The notes: a model not told the origin generated them from the letters alone. A stretch of DNA of 64,000 nt from Marinomonas spartinae (GCF_900089775.1 NZ_FLOB01000001.1:310001-374000); one strand, 5' to 3'. Counted from the first letter of the stretch, positions 26,945-36,465 are shown. Numbers and translations: made by a program.

Positions 26945-27581
26945 TGAATTTCTTCTCCAAAATTTTACTGGTCAGCGATAAGGGATAACACAGTGCAAAG
27001 TAAATGAGGGCGACAAAGGCAAAGACTTTGAATGGCTCAAAGGTGGCATTATTGAGCATAGTGCCGGCTTTGGTGAGCTCCACAAAACCAATGACTGAGG
27101 CTAAGGCTGTGCCTTTGACAACCTGTACGGAAAACCCGATAGAGGGAGCAAGGGCGACTTTAAACGCTTGTGGCAATACCACATAGCGCAGGGTTTGTAG
27201 AAAGCTCAGTCCTAAACAACGGGAGGCTTCCCACTGGCCTTTTGGTAAGGTGTCGATACAACCACGCCAAATTTCCACCAAGAAAGCACTGGTGAACAAG
27301 GTCAAAGAAAGGACGGCGGCGTTCCACGCAGAAATATTTAGTCCCACCAAAGACAAACCGAAGAAGCAAAGGAACATTTGCATTAATAGCGGTGTACCTT
27401 GAAACACTTCCACATAAAGTTTGATCAGTCCTGCCAGCGCCGGATTTTTAGTCAAACGAGCGGCCGTCAAGCACAAGGCAACACTGATACCACCAGCAAA
27501 CGCGGCCAGGGACAACAGAACTGTCCATTGAGTGGCAATTAATAAGTTACGAATAATGTCGTAGTTAGAAAACTCAATCAT
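26931..27581 (-). CDS. polar amino acid ABC transporter, permease
   Basis: 216-residue membrane permease of the HisM/GlnP group, five helices. It has the EAA-type loop GQWEASRCLGLSFLQTLRYVVLPQAF, which contacts the ATPase. It overlaps the preceding permease gene by 4 bp (ATGA) and the ATPase gene by 14 bp, so the operon is translationally coupled. Confidence 0.93.
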   Translation of the reverse strand: MIEFSNYDIIRNLLIATQWTVLLSLAAFAGGISVALCLTAARLTKNPALAGLIKLYVEVFQGTPLLMQMFLCFFGLSLVGLNISAWNAAVLSLTLFTSAFLVEIWRGCIDTLPKGQWEASRCLGLSFLQTLRYVVLPQAFKVALAPSIGFSVQVVKGTALASVIGFVELTKAGTMLNNATFEPFKVFAFVALIYFALCYPLSLTSKILEKKFNVSR

Positions 27582-28240
27582 CTTTCTGCTCGATAAGAGA
27601 ACAATCTCTTTCCAATGAGGTTAAAGGCTTTACGCATGAGAATGGCTAAAAACAAATATAGGAATGCCGTGACCAAGTAGCTTTCAAAGCTGCGAAAGTT
27701 ACGGGATTGTACAAAGTTGGCTGCATAAGTTAGGTCTTGTACTGAAATTTGTGACAGTACCGCCGAGCCCAGCATGACTATAATGCATTGACTGGTAAGG
27801 GCCGGATAGATCTTTTCGATTGCAGGAATGATGACAACACGAAACAAGGTTTGTTTAAAACTTAAGCCAAGTACTTTACCCGCTTCCCATTGTCCTTTTG
27901 GTGTGGAAGCAAGGCCGGCACGTATGATTTCTGTGCTGTAGGCGGCAAGGTTCACCACCATAGCAATGGTACCTGCTTCCCAGGCGGAGAGCTTGAAGCC
28001 AATACTCGGTAAACCAAAAAAGATAAAAAACAGTTGGACGATAAAGGGCGTATTACGAATGAGTTCTACGTAGACATTGACGACGCGTGACAGCCAGGTT
28101 GCGCCGTATTGGCGAGCCACCGCAAATGTGACTCCCAATACCAAGCCCAAAACCGTTGCTAACAAACTGATTTCCACAGTGGTTATTAGGCCATGTATAA
28201 ATACATGGCTATAGGGTAAAAGAGCGGCAAAATCTAACAT
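27578..28240 (-). CDS. polar amino acid ABC transporter, permease
   Basis: 220-residue second permease of the same transporter, with EAA loop GQWEAGKVLGLSFKQTLFRVVIIPAI. It pairs with the product of the next gene as a heterodimer. It is separated by 5 bp from the binding-protein gene upstream. Confidence 0.93.
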   Translation of the reverse strand: MLDFAALLPYSHVFIHGLITTVEISLLATVLGLVLGVTFAVARQYGATWLSRVVNVYVELIRNTPFIVQLFFIFFGLPSIGFKLSAWEAGTIAMVVNLAAYSTEIIRAGLASTPKGQWEAGKVLGLSFKQTLFRVVIIPAIEKIYPALTSQCIIVMLGSAVLSQISVQDLTYAANFVQSRNFRSFESYLVTAFLYLFLAILMRKAFNLIGKRLFSYRAER

Positions 28241-28245
28241 GGAGA

Positions 28246-29037
28246 TTATTCACCAAAGCCTTTCGGTAACGGTGCTTTTAACCATTTAAGAGAGATTTTG
28301 TTAAGGGTGCCGTCTTTTAGCGCTTTGCTGATCAGTTCATTCACTTTGGCTTTGAGCGCTGGCTCATTCTTCATCATACCGATGTAGCAAGGCGAGTTTT
28401 TCAATACAAACTTACTAACGGGGGCATGGCTTGGATCGCGTTTGGCAATATTGGCAGCGACAAGGTTGCCTGTTGCGATAAGATTGACCTGCCCAGATAA
28501 GTAAGCCGATAGAGTGGTATTATTGTCTTCAAAACGCTGTATTGTGGTGCTTTTGGGCGCTATTTTGGTGAGTTCCAGATCTTCTATCGCCCCACGAGTC
28601 ACCCCGACTGTTTTATTCGCAAGGTCAGCAGCATCGTGAACGGGAATGTCTTTTTCACCAAATACCCCTAGGAAGAACGGTGCATAAGCTTTGGAAAAAT
28701 CGATGGCCTTTTCGCGTTCAGGGTTTTTCCCGAGGCTGGAAATGACCAAGTCTACCTTATGGGTTTGAAGGTAAGGGATGCGATTGGCACTGGTTACTGG
28801 CACCAGTTGCAGTTTAACGTCCAACTGTTTAGCTATGTAGTTGGCCATATCAATGTCAATACCTTGCGGCTGCATATCGAGACCGACAGAACCAAAGGGG
28901 GGGAAGTCTTGAGGGACAGCAATACGGATGAGATGACGTTGCTGAATATCTTCTAGGGTATTCGCCTGAGCGGCGGCGATAGAACTTAAAGACGCTACGA
29001 TAACAAGCACTTTGCCGAAAAAAGACTTCATACTCAT
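28246..29037 (-). CDS. polar amino acid ABC transporter, periplasmic binding protein
   Basis: 263-residue solute-binding protein (SBP_bac_3). The signal peptide is cleaved after about AQA, near residue 24. The mature protein begins with IRIAVPQDFPPFGSVG and contains the family's GIDIDMANYIAKQL and DLVISSLGKNPEREKAIDFSKAY segments. I chose the ATG at 29037 because AAGGA lies 7 nt upstream; a longer in-frame start at 29115 would fall inside the promoter palindrome and push the signal peptide inward. First gene of a four-gene operon. Confidence 0.9.
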   Translation of the reverse strand: MSMKSFFGKVLVIVASLSSIAAAQANTLEDIQQRHLIRIAVPQDFPPFGSVGLDMQPQGIDIDMANYIAKQLDVKLQLVPVTSANRIPYLQTHKVDLVISSLGKNPEREKAIDFSKAYAPFFLGVFGEKDIPVHDAADLANKTVGVTRGAIEDLELTKIAPKSTTIQRFEDNNTTLSAYLSGQVNLIATGNLVAANIAKRDPSHAPVSKFVLKNSPCYIGMMKNEPALKAKVNELISKALKDGTLNKISLKWLKAPLPKGFGE

Positions 29038-29094
29038 GGGGTGTTCCTTGATTTTGGGCGATGATGTTAAACGCAGGATTGCAACAGGTGTGCC

Positions 29095-29118
29095 AGTATG
29101 AAATTTATATTTCATACT
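29095..29118. promoter_or_regulatory. 24-bp perfect palindrome in the ABC-operon promoter
   Basis: AGTATGAAAT and its exact inverse ATTTCATACT separated by TTAT, 58 bp upstream of the binding-protein start. The symmetry and position fit a strong operator; the regulator is not identified. A separate small hairpin (TATAGGGC...GCCCTATA) lies at 29246-29266 in the same intergenic region. Confidence 0.6.
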
Positions 29119-29388
29119 ATTTATAAGGTAATGTATTTATAGAACTATTTTGCAAGACTTAACCGAGTGGTTATTTTTTTGCAGGCAATTACCTGAGGTA
29201 TGATCGAGTGATATTGGTTTAAACTGGTGCAATGCAACGACCTATTATAGGGCGCTTTGCCCTATATCAATGGACTGAGCAAATTCTAAAGGCTATCTGG
29301 TGTGTCTATCCCTAGTACTTCTATCTCTCGCAGGCTATTATGCATGCCCATATAACGTATCAAAAGGCAGCGATTGTAGGAGGCGAGG

Positions 29389-29997
29389 ATGAATTCATAT
29401 AATCGACATTTTATTTTAGGCTATGGCAGTCTAATCAACAGTCAAAGTCGTGCTAAAACAGGGGAAACTGGCCGAGTTTGGCCAGTGAAGTTACATGGCT
29501 TTGAGCGCCATTGGTCTGTGATGTCTGCTGAGTTTGGTATGAGTTCTGTCGCGGTGATCCAGTCGCCTAAACAGGCTTGTAATGGTGTATTAGTGGAGGT
29601 GCCAGCAGATCAACTGCCGTTATTTGATGAGCGTGAGAGTGGCTATGAACGCACAAAAATTGAGCTGTCTCAATTAACGACTTATCAAGATGACCCTCTT
29701 CCTGAGGGAACCTATTGGGTCTATCACACCGCCGATTTGGTCGCCCCTCATTCTGACTGTCCCATTGCTTTAAGCTATGTCGATGTAATTTTATCGGGCT
29801 GCCTAGAGCATGGTGATGCCTTTGTGCAAGACTTTTTGGCCCAAACCAAAGGCTGGAATGCCCCATTGTTAAATGATCGACAAACACCTCGCTATCCCCG
29901 TGTTCAGCCAGACCTGTGTACAGATCGTTTGAATCGGTTATTAGCACCTGTTACCACCCTTTCTACTAAAGAGTTATCTGTAACCTATGAACCTTAA
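29389..29997 (+). CDS. gamma-glutamylcyclotransferase-like (GGCT fold) protein
   Basis: 202-residue cytoplasmic protein with the GGCT-fold signature FILGYGSLIN at residues 8-17 and the acidic region LPLFDERESGYERTKIE, whose Glu would be the catalytic acid in active members. A role in gamma-glutamyl or related amide turnover is possible; no substrate can be assigned. Its 3' end overlaps the rsmC start by 11 bp, so the two are co-translated. Confidence 0.78.
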   Translation: MNSYNRHFILGYGSLINSQSRAKTGETGRVWPVKLHGFERHWSVMSAEFGMSSVAVIQSPKQACNGVLVEVPADQLPLFDERESGYERTKIELSQLTTYQDDPLPEGTYWVYHTADLVAPHSDCPIALSYVDVILSGCLEHGDAFVQDFLAQTKGWNAPLLNDRQTPRYPRVQPDLCTDRLNRLLAPVTTLSTKELSVTYEP

Positions 29998-31048
29998 TGC
30001 GACAAGCCAACTATTGGCACGCAATGAATCTGAGCTGACTGGCAAAGTGTTGTTTGCCAACCCAGAAGACACCTATGCACGAGAGTTGAGCAGCCTAGCG
30101 GATGTGTATGTATGGAATCAATCCAAAACGCAATATGATGCGCTCATACAAGTGGGGTTTGACGAGAGTAAATTGTTGTTTAGCGAGCAATGGGATGCGC
30201 ATTTAGGCAGTGATTTTGATCATGTCATTATTTATCAACCCAAGGCAAAAGAGCTTCTGAGCTATCTTTTAGCGGTGACATTGCCACATTTAAAAGAAGG
30301 CGGACAAGTCTGGTTAGTGGGTGACAATAAAAGTGGTGTGAAATCCGCGACCAAATATCTAGAAGCGAGTTTAGACGAGGTCGGTAAGGTGGACAGTGCG
30401 AAGCACTGCTTGTTGTATCAAGGTTATAAACGTCGTCCTGCTGAACCTTTTGTTTTGGAAAAATGGGTGACCACTTGGTCTTTGGAAGTGGCAGGCCAGT
30501 CGCTAGTGTTATGCAGCTTACCAGGCGTATTTGGCCATAAAAAACTCGATAAAGGGACAGAGCTATTATTAGAGCAATTGAGCCAGCATCGCTTTATGAG
30601 CGATGTGAAAAATGCCCGCTTGCTCGATTTCGGTTGCGGAGATGGCATTATTGCCCTTTGGCTCTATCACAAAACGGGCGCGCCTATTACGGCGTTGGAT
30701 GACAGTGCTTTAGCTATCAAGGCAACGCAGTTGACGTTTGCCGCGAATCAGGCGAGCCAGGCATTGACGGTGATTGCATCCAATGGTCTTAAAGAGGTGA
30801 AAGGTCGTTTTAACTATGTGATCACCAATCCACCTTTTCATTCAGGTATTAATACGGATTACAGTATTGCTGAGCATTTCTTTATGGGCGTGAAAGATTA
30901 TTTGACGCTAAATGGAGAACTGTTCGTGGTGGCCAATGATTTTTTGCGTTACGCCCCCTTGTTGGATGCGGCATTAGGTTCTCATACCCGTCTTTTGCGT
31001 GATAAAGGTTTTGCCATTTATCACGGACGGCAGCCAAAGAAAAAATAA
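29987..31048 (+). CDS. rsmC: 16S rRNA m2G1207 methyltransferase
   Basis: 353 residues, two tandem Rossmann methyltransferase domains as in RsmC. The N-terminal half is degenerate and acts in substrate handling. The C-terminal half carries the SAM motif LLDFGCGDGIIALWL (near 209-223) and the catalytic NPPFH (VITNPPFHSGINTDY, near 280). It methylates G1207 of 16S rRNA. It overlaps the GGCT-like gene and is followed by a strong terminator. Confidence 0.9.
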   Translation: MNLNATSQLLARNESELTGKVLFANPEDTYARELSSLADVYVWNQSKTQYDALIQVGFDESKLLFSEQWDAHLGSDFDHVIIYQPKAKELLSYLLAVTLPHLKEGGQVWLVGDNKSGVKSATKYLEASLDEVGKVDSAKHCLLYQGYKRRPAEPFVLEKWVTTWSLEVAGQSLVLCSLPGVFGHKKLDKGTELLLEQLSQHRFMSDVKNARLLDFGCGDGIIALWLYHKTGAPITALDDSALAIKATQLTFAANQASQALTVIASNGLKEVKGRFNYVITNPPFHSGINTDYSIAEHFFMGVKDYLTLNGELFVVANDFLRYAPLLDAALGSHTRLLRDKGFAIYHGRQPKKK

Positions 31049-31058
31049 CCCAGAACAT

Positions 31059-31096
31059 CATTATAGCGTTACTTAGAGTAACGCTATAATGTTTTT
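31059..31096 (+). terminator. terminator of rsmC
   Basis: 14-bp perfect stem CATTATAGCGTTAC/GTAACGCTATAATG with a 5-nt loop, followed by TTTTT, 11 bp after the stop. Confidence 0.92.
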
Positions 31097-31180
31097 CCTC
31101 CCTTCGTTTACCGAGATTATTTGTTGATCGCAAAACGCTGCACTAGAGCGCCAAACTTCTCCAAACTTCCCGAAATACTG

Positions 31181-31372
31181 TCATTTGATTGATGACTTTG
31201 ACTTTTCCTTACTCACAAGCAGCGGTTTTTGTTGCGACATATACACTAATTTTTTTGACGGTAGAGTCACCATTAAGTAGAGGGCCATAGCCATAATGGC
31301 AACAAGGAAAACTGCGATCCACACCGCAATTTTCATAAATAACACATTGTGTAGTGAGCGTTCTGCTGCCAC
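31181..31372 (-). CDS. hypothetical small membrane protein
   Basis: 63-residue protein from a GTG at 31372 with GGAAG 7 nt upstream; an internal ATG would give 51 residues. One strong membrane helix (about 14-37: KIAVWIAVFLVAIMAMALYLMV), then a basic Lys/Ser-rich tail. No family recognised. It is isolated between rsmC and the amine-catabolism cluster. The 31373-31790 gap beyond it holds the control sequences listed separately. Confidence 0.5.
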   Translation of the reverse strand: MAAERSLHNVLFMKIAVWIAVFLVAIMAMALYLMVTLPSKKLVYMSQQKPLLVSKEKSKSSIK

Positions 31373-31515
31373 ACCATAGCTTCCATTTTTACCCAGCCTC
31401 TTTTTTAAAGTACAGCGAAATTATGTTCCGCCATTTTGTGATACTAGATGCGCTTTTTGCTGCTTGTCTTGGTTTGTTTTCATAGTAGTAAAGGGTATTC
31501 AACTCTTGTCTACTT

Positions 31516-31532
31516 TGGGTCAATTTCACCCA
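31516..31532. promoter_or_regulatory. inverted repeat TGGGT-N7-ACCCA, site 1
   Basis: TGGGT-CAATTTC-ACCCA in the long region upstream of the first permease gene. The same 17-bp element, one base changed, occurs at 36330-36346 upstream of the MarR gene. It lies about 100 bp before the sigma54-like element, an enhancer-like position. Confidence 0.55.
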
Positions 31533-31626
31533 TATTGACTCGAAATTGTGCATTGAAAGTGACGTGAAATTTGAAGGATCATTCTGTTTTTATTTAAACT
31601 GTTGTTTTGTATAACAATTTAAAAAG

Positions 31627-31642
31627 TGGCATGGAAAATGGA
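31627..31642 (+). promoter_or_regulatory. sigma54-like promoter element, unit 1
   Basis: TGGCATGGAAAATGGA resembles a -24/-12 promoter, but the -12 GC is GG. It is conserved with the element at 36466-36481. The start codon is about 150 bp downstream. Confidence 0.35.
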
Positions 31643-31652
31643 TTGAAATAAA

Positions 31653-31671
31653 TGTGTGCGTTTAGCACATA
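31653..31671. promoter_or_regulatory. possible MarR operator, unit 1
   Basis: TGTGTGC-N5-GCACATA inverted repeat, with another GCACATA half-site at 31681-31687. The same half-sites occur just before the MarR gene at 36496-36507 and 36524-36530. Confidence 0.45.
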
Positions 31672-31790
31672 TTTCAGATTGCACATAGTTATGAGTCGGT
31701 GACGAGTATGCTTAGACCTACGATTGAAGGCTCTATAACGGCAATGACACAAGAATAAAAAAGATAAAACAAATATATCGAGGAGTCTCT

Positions 31791-33161
31791 ATGAGCGAAG
31801 CGGTAGCAAACACGATTATAGAAGGGGATGCTAGCTCATCCGTTGACAATACGAGCCAACTAAAAAGGACGTTAGGTCTAAAAGAACTGGTTGCTTATGG
31901 ATTGGCATTTATTGCTCCTGTTGTGCCATTAACTACGTTCGGATTTGTTTGGGATGTGTCTGGTGGTTTAATCGCACTGGCCTTTGTGGTCGCGACAATT
32001 TGTATGTATTTTACTGCAAAAAGTTATGTGACCATGGCCGAACAAGTCCCGTCTGCAGGCTCCATATATAGTTATGTGCGTTTCGGTTTAGGGCACTTTG
32101 CGGGATTTGTTGGTGGTTGGCTGATTTTGCTTGATTACTTATTAATTCCCGCCCTCGTTTTCCTACTCATGTCGTTTAGTTGTCATATCCTAATTCCTTC
32201 CATAGACAGAAGTACTTGGATTTTCATTTTAGTAGGTTCTTCTTTTCTTATTAACTGGTTTGGGGTGCAGGTAACAGCGAAAGCCAGTCTTTATTCTGTC
32301 ATTGGTCAATTTATTATTGTTGGTGGTGTAATTGCCCTAGCGATTATTGCGTTACAGCATGGTAAGGGTACCGGCGGAGTGACGTTGGCTCCGCTATACA
32401 ATAGCGTGGGATTTAGTTGGCATTATGTCTTTGCTGGTGCCTCTGTATGTGTTTTATCTTTTTTAGGTTTCGATGCCATTTCAACCCTATCAGAAGAGAC
32501 GAGTAGTAAAGATCCCAAGCAAATTGGCCGTGCCATTATGATCGTTCTAGCAATATGTGGCGTGGTGTTTACTTTTACTTCTTTGGTCATTGGTAATTTG
32601 ATGAAAGGAATCGAATACTCTAACCCAGCTACTGCCATTTTCGAGATTTTATCCATCCAAGTTGGTCCTTGGGCCTCAACCGCCTTGGCGTGGTTGTTAA
32701 CTATCGTTGTTGGCTTTTCGAATACCCTACCTATGCAATCCAGTGTTGCTCGAGTGCTTTTTGCAATGGGGCGTGATCGTCAGTTGCCGTTTGTTCTTTC
32801 CAAGCTTCATCCTAAACACAAAACACCTTTTGTCGCGATGATCGTTTCTACCCTTTTTACCTTGGCAACAGCTTTAGTGATGCAAGATCGCCTTGATACG
32901 CTCACGTCACTGGTTAACTTTGGTGCGTTATCTGGTTTCCTTTTGCTGCATGTTGCCGTGTTTGTCCGCTTTGGTATGAAAAACCCAAATCGTAAATGGT
33001 TTGCCCATGTCATTGTGCCTTTTATCGGGATTGCTGTTGTGATTGGTGTGTTATCAGGAATGAATAAAGATGCCATGATTTTGGGCAGTATTTGGTTGGC
33101 AACAGGCATTATTTACGCGTTGGTAAATCGGGAAAAAGCCAAGATTGAGATGGCCGTTTGA
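31791..33161 (+). CDS. APC-family amino acid/amine permease, paralogue 1
   Basis: 456-residue inner-membrane importer of the APC superfamily, about 12 helices. The cytoplasmic N-terminus is followed by LKRTLGLKELVAYGLAFIAPVVPLTTFG and the consensus helix pair EQVPSAGSIYSYVRFGLG (residues about 83-100). The FLGFDAISTLSEET motif resembles amine and amino acid permeases such as PuuP. It is the first gene of a permease-amidase-amine oxidase operon, so it probably imports the amide or amine substrate. A second permease at 37126, about 80 percent identical, lies beyond the MarR gene. Confidence 0.88.
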   Translation: MSEAVANTIIEGDASSSVDNTSQLKRTLGLKELVAYGLAFIAPVVPLTTFGFVWDVSGGLIALAFVVATICMYFTAKSYVTMAEQVPSAGSIYSYVRFGLGHFAGFVGGWLILLDYLLIPALVFLLMSFSCHILIPSIDRSTWIFILVGSSFLINWFGVQVTAKASLYSVIGQFIIVGGVIALAIIALQHGKGTGGVTLAPLYNSVGFSWHYVFAGASVCVLSFLGFDAISTLSEETSSKDPKQIGRAIMIVLAICGVVFTFTSLVIGNLMKGIEYSNPATAIFEILSIQVGPWASTALAWLLTIVVGFSNTLPMQSSVARVLFAMGRDRQLPFVLSKLHPKHKTPFVAMIVSTLFTLATALVMQDRLDTLTSLVNFGALSGFLLLHVAVFVRFGMKNPNRKWFAHVIVPFIGIAVVIGVLSGMNKDAMILGSIWLATGIIYALVNREKAKIEMAV

Positions 33162-33190
33162 GCTGATTAAAAAAATAATAGGAAAAAATT

Positions 33191-34729
33191 ATGAGTGATT
33201 ACTTTATTAATAAGAATGAGGCGACTACCTCAAAAGTGTCGAACCTAATGGATGAAAAAACCGCTGTGTTAACTGGTCCTGCTCATATAATGTTAAGGCG
33301 GCTTAGGGAAAAAGAGTTCAGTGCCACAGAGTTATTAGAGTGGCATTTTAACCGAGTCGATCAGTTAAACGGCCAACTTAATATTATTGTTGATCAGGAT
33401 AGAGAACGAGCAATGGCGGCAGCCCGACGGGTGGATCGTCTGCGTGTATTAGGTAAGCCAATTGGGGTTCTGGCGGGGCTTCCTATGACCATAAAAGACT
33501 CATTTGAAGTCATCGGTATGAAAGCCACATGTGGTTTGCCCAATTTTGCCAACCATCGTCCCCAAAAGGATGCGGTTCTGGTGAAGCGCATTCGTGATGC
33601 AGGTGCGTCTATCTTTGGTAAAACGAATTTACCTGCTGGGTGTGGAGATCACCAAAGTTATAACGAGGTTTATGGTGTGACCAATAACCCATGGAATATC
33701 AAACATACAGTGGGAGGCTCTTCTGGTGGCTCTGCAGCATCATTAGCAGCGGGTTTTACGGCATTAGAGCTTGGCAGTGATATTGGTGGCTCTATTCGTT
33801 GTCCATCACATTTTTGTGGTGTGTTTGGCCATAAACCCACTTACGGTGTGTTACCTGTTGCTGGCCATATACCTCCAGGCCCTTTTGCGACCACGCCATC
33901 TCAATTAACCGTTATGGGGCCGATGGCACGTGATGCCTCGGATTTACGTTTGCTGTTTGGCGTATTGTGTGGGTTACACGAATCCGATGAATCAGCGGCT
34001 GTTGATCTTCCAGCACAACGCTATGCACACTTACATGAATACAAAGTGGGGGTTTGGTTGGATGCATTCCCTCTTGATGAAGGTTATGCCAAGGCGATTT
34101 TGCAATTTGTGGAAGATCTTCGCCAAGAAGGCGTCCATGTGGATGTTGGTGTTCATCCAGATATCGATCCGCAAAATATCCATGATACCTATTTAAAAAC
34201 GCTATTTGGTGTCATTGGTAGCCGAATGGAAAAGGATGTGAAAGAGGCATTCTTAGCGCAAGCCCAGTCTTTTGAAGGCAAGCCATTTGCGAAAGAACTG
34301 TATGAATATACCAAAAATCCTGCCCATGAAAGTGAATCCGTCAACCAAGCTCGTGCAGAAAATAGTGAAAAATGGGAGCACTTCTTCCAGCAGTATGATG
34401 TACTGATTTGTCCTGTTACGTCCACAGTTGCTTTCGAGCATCAGTTGGAAGGCCATGGCCCTAGTGCTCAGATTGGTCGTGTCTTGACCATCAGCGGTCA
34501 ACAAGCTCCTTATCTCTATAACTTGTCGTGGCCGGGCTTAGCGACTTTAGCTAACTTACCAGCGACGGCTATGCCAACCGGCTATTTGGTTAATGGTTTA
34601 CCTGCTGGGGTGCAAATCATCGGCGGTCTCTATCAGGATAATACCACCTTGGCGTTTGCGGAAATGGCTGCCAGACAGCTTAACCCGTTCTCTTGCCCTC
34701 CACTGTCATTAGAAAATTCCGTTGCTTAG
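33191..34729 (+). CDS. amidase (amidase signature family)
   Basis: 512-residue amidase with the Ser-Ser-Lys triad visible: Lys in GLPMTIKDSFEV, the Gly/Ser-rich signature VGGSSGGSAASLAAG, and the nucleophile region ELGSDIGGSIRCPSHFCGVFGHKPT. It hydrolyses an amide to acid plus ammonia or amine. It lies 30 bp after the permease and 11 bp before the amine oxidase, so it acts in the same pathway. It could release an amine from an N-acyl amine, or hydrolyse an amide made by the neighbouring flavoenzyme. The substrate is not identifiable. Confidence 0.9.
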   Translation: MSDYFINKNEATTSKVSNLMDEKTAVLTGPAHIMLRRLREKEFSATELLEWHFNRVDQLNGQLNIIVDQDRERAMAAARRVDRLRVLGKPIGVLAGLPMTIKDSFEVIGMKATCGLPNFANHRPQKDAVLVKRIRDAGASIFGKTNLPAGCGDHQSYNEVYGVTNNPWNIKHTVGGSSGGSAASLAAGFTALELGSDIGGSIRCPSHFCGVFGHKPTYGVLPVAGHIPPGPFATTPSQLTVMGPMARDASDLRLLFGVLCGLHESDESAAVDLPAQRYAHLHEYKVGVWLDAFPLDEGYAKAILQFVEDLRQEGVHVDVGVHPDIDPQNIHDTYLKTLFGVIGSRMEKDVKEAFLAQAQSFEGKPFAKELYEYTKNPAHESESVNQARAENSEKWEHFFQQYDVLICPVTSTVAFEHQLEGHGPSAQIGRVLTISGQQAPYLYNLSWPGLATLANLPATAMPTGYLVNGLPAGVQIIGGLYQDNTTLAFAEMAARQLNPFSCPPLSLENSVA

Positions 34730-34740
34730 GAGAAAATATA

Positions 34741-36135
34741 ATGGGAAATGTTTCCTTAACGAAAGAATGTGATGTTGTTGTTATCGGTGCTGGCCTCTCT
34801 GGTTTGCAAACTGCCACCCTTTTAAAAGAGCAAGGATTATCTGTACTCGTATTAGAAGCGCGTGATCGTGTGGGTGGCCGTTTGTTAAGTCACACGTTGA
34901 AAAATGGAGCGCGAGTGGATCTTGGTGGCCAATGGCTTGGGCCAACCCATCATCGAGCCCATAAAGTTGCACAATCATTAGGCGAAGAACTCTTTCCGAC
35001 TTATAACAAAGGAAAGAACGTTTTCATGATGACGGGAGAAAAACAAGTAAGAGACAGTTTCTTTCCTGAGATGGATGACGATATTGCGGAAGAAATTGAA
35101 CGCGCCATGGATCGTTTGAATGAGTTGGCGTCCGAAATAGATACGACGAAGCCGTGGGCAAAGGAAGAACATCGTGCATACGATAAAATCACATACGCTG
35201 ATTGGATTCGTCAGAATACGACGTCGGATATTGCGAGGGACGCTATGACGTTCATTGCTATGTCGATTTTTTCGGCAGAAGCTCATGAACTGTCAATGTT
35301 GCATGTCCTGTTCTATGTGGCGTCCGGTGAAGGCATTGATACCTTAATTAATACAGAAGGTGGGGCTCAAGAACTTCGTTTTATCAATGGAGCACAACAG
35401 TTGCCCATTGGTTTGGCTAAACGTCTTGGTGACGATGTACTACTGAACCAGGCTGTTACTTGTGTTGAGCATTTTAGTAATAACGTGGTGGTTTCTACTC
35501 ACTCTCTTCAAGTGAACGCAAAGCGCGTTGTTGTTGCTTTGCCTCCAGCGTTGGCGGGTCGTTTGTCCTATAAACCCGCTCTTCCCGGTATTCGTGATCA
35601 ATTAACACAGCGTACTGCCATGGGAGCCGTCATCAAAGTGATTGTCACATTTGAGAAGCCTTTCTGGCGTGACGAGGAGCTTAGCGGTTTGGCGTCATCT
35701 ACCACTTTGCCATTGAGTTTGACCTATGACAACTCACCGAAAGATGGGAGTTGTGGCATTTTGGTTGGCTTTATGGAAGCGGATGAAGGTCGTTACTGGG
35801 GAACTAAAACAGCCCAAGAGCGTGAGCAAAAAGTCATCGAGTGTCTACGCGACTACTTTGGTTCACAAGTCGATCGTTACACTGAATATAAAGAACTAGA
35901 TTGGGCACAAGAAGAGTACTCGCGTGGTGCTTATGGTGGTTACTTGCCACCAGGTGCTTGGAGCATTTTTGGCGAGGCCGTTAGTCAACCGATTAATAGT
36001 ATCCATTTTGCGGGTACTGAAACCGCTTCGCAATGGGCCGGTTATATGGAAGGAGCGTTGCAATCGGCAGAACGTGTTTCGCAAGAGATTCTTGATATTT
36101 TCAACATGAAGCAGAGTCATCAAACTGTGAACTAG
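34741..36135 (+). CDS. flavin-containing amine oxidase
   Basis: 464-residue FAD enzyme of the monoamine oxidase superfamily. It has the N-terminal dinucleotide-binding motif VVVIGAGLSGLQTA (about 12-25), then LEARDRVGGRLLSHTL and the substrate-domain LGGQWLGPTHHRA. The C-terminal FAD contact is IHFAGTETASQWAGYMEGALQS. I chose the ATG at 34741 because AGGAG lies upstream; a longer frame starts inside the amidase gene. It oxidises an amine or amino acid to an imine/aldehyde, or possibly decarboxylates an amino acid to an amide, as some relatives do. It is immediately downstream of the amidase. Confidence 0.88.
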   Translation: MGNVSLTKECDVVVIGAGLSGLQTATLLKEQGLSVLVLEARDRVGGRLLSHTLKNGARVDLGGQWLGPTHHRAHKVAQSLGEELFPTYNKGKNVFMMTGEKQVRDSFFPEMDDDIAEEIERAMDRLNELASEIDTTKPWAKEEHRAYDKITYADWIRQNTTSDIARDAMTFIAMSIFSAEAHELSMLHVLFYVASGEGIDTLINTEGGAQELRFINGAQQLPIGLAKRLGDDVLLNQAVTCVEHFSNNVVVSTHSLQVNAKRVVVALPPALAGRLSYKPALPGIRDQLTQRTAMGAVIKVIVTFEKPFWRDEELSGLASSTTLPLSLTYDNSPKDGSCGILVGFMEADEGRYWGTKTAQEREQKVIECLRDYFGSQVDRYTEYKELDWAQEEYSRGAYGGYLPPGAWSIFGEAVSQPINSIHFAGTETASQWAGYMEGALQSAERVSQEILDIFNMKQSHQTVN

Positions 36136-36166
36136 GAGATGACTAAAGGAAGCCAATAAGGGATTA

Positions 36167-36199
36167 GACATTACCAGCCTGGTAGAGGTTGGTAATGTC
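36167..36199. terminator. hairpin after the amine oxidase gene
   Basis: GACATTACCA/TGGTAATGTC 10-bp perfect stem 31 bp after the stop codon, no T-tract. A weak terminator or RNA 3'-end stabiliser. The rest of 36200-36546 holds the MarR control region. Confidence 0.45.
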
Positions 36200-36329
36200 A
36201 TATTAATGGCACCACGAGTTACGATGAAGCGTAAACCCCAAGGGGTAAAAGCACGCTTATTAGCCTACACGATGTATGAAAGGGATAACTAGATACACCG
36301 TCTTTGTCCTTTTCTTTTGTTCTCCCTTT

Positions 36330-36346
36330 TGGGTCAATTCCACCCA
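36330..36346. promoter_or_regulatory. inverted repeat TGGGT-N7-ACCCA, site 2
   Basis: TGGGT-CAATTCC-ACCCA, matching the element at 31516-31532. It lies about 130 bp before the second sigma54-like element. Confidence 0.55.
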
Positions 36347-36465
36347 ACATAGCCCCAAATAGGGCATTCTAGCTAGGTAGTGGTACAGTGCCTAGCTTAA
36401 TGTTTTATAAACAAACTATTGTTTTTTATAACAATAGTTGTTGTTTTAGATCACAACGAGAAAAG

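Noticed and set aside
31627-31642. Firm call of a sigma54 promoter
   Set aside because: The nearly invariant GC of the -12 element is GG in both copies, so it is reported only as sigma54-like.
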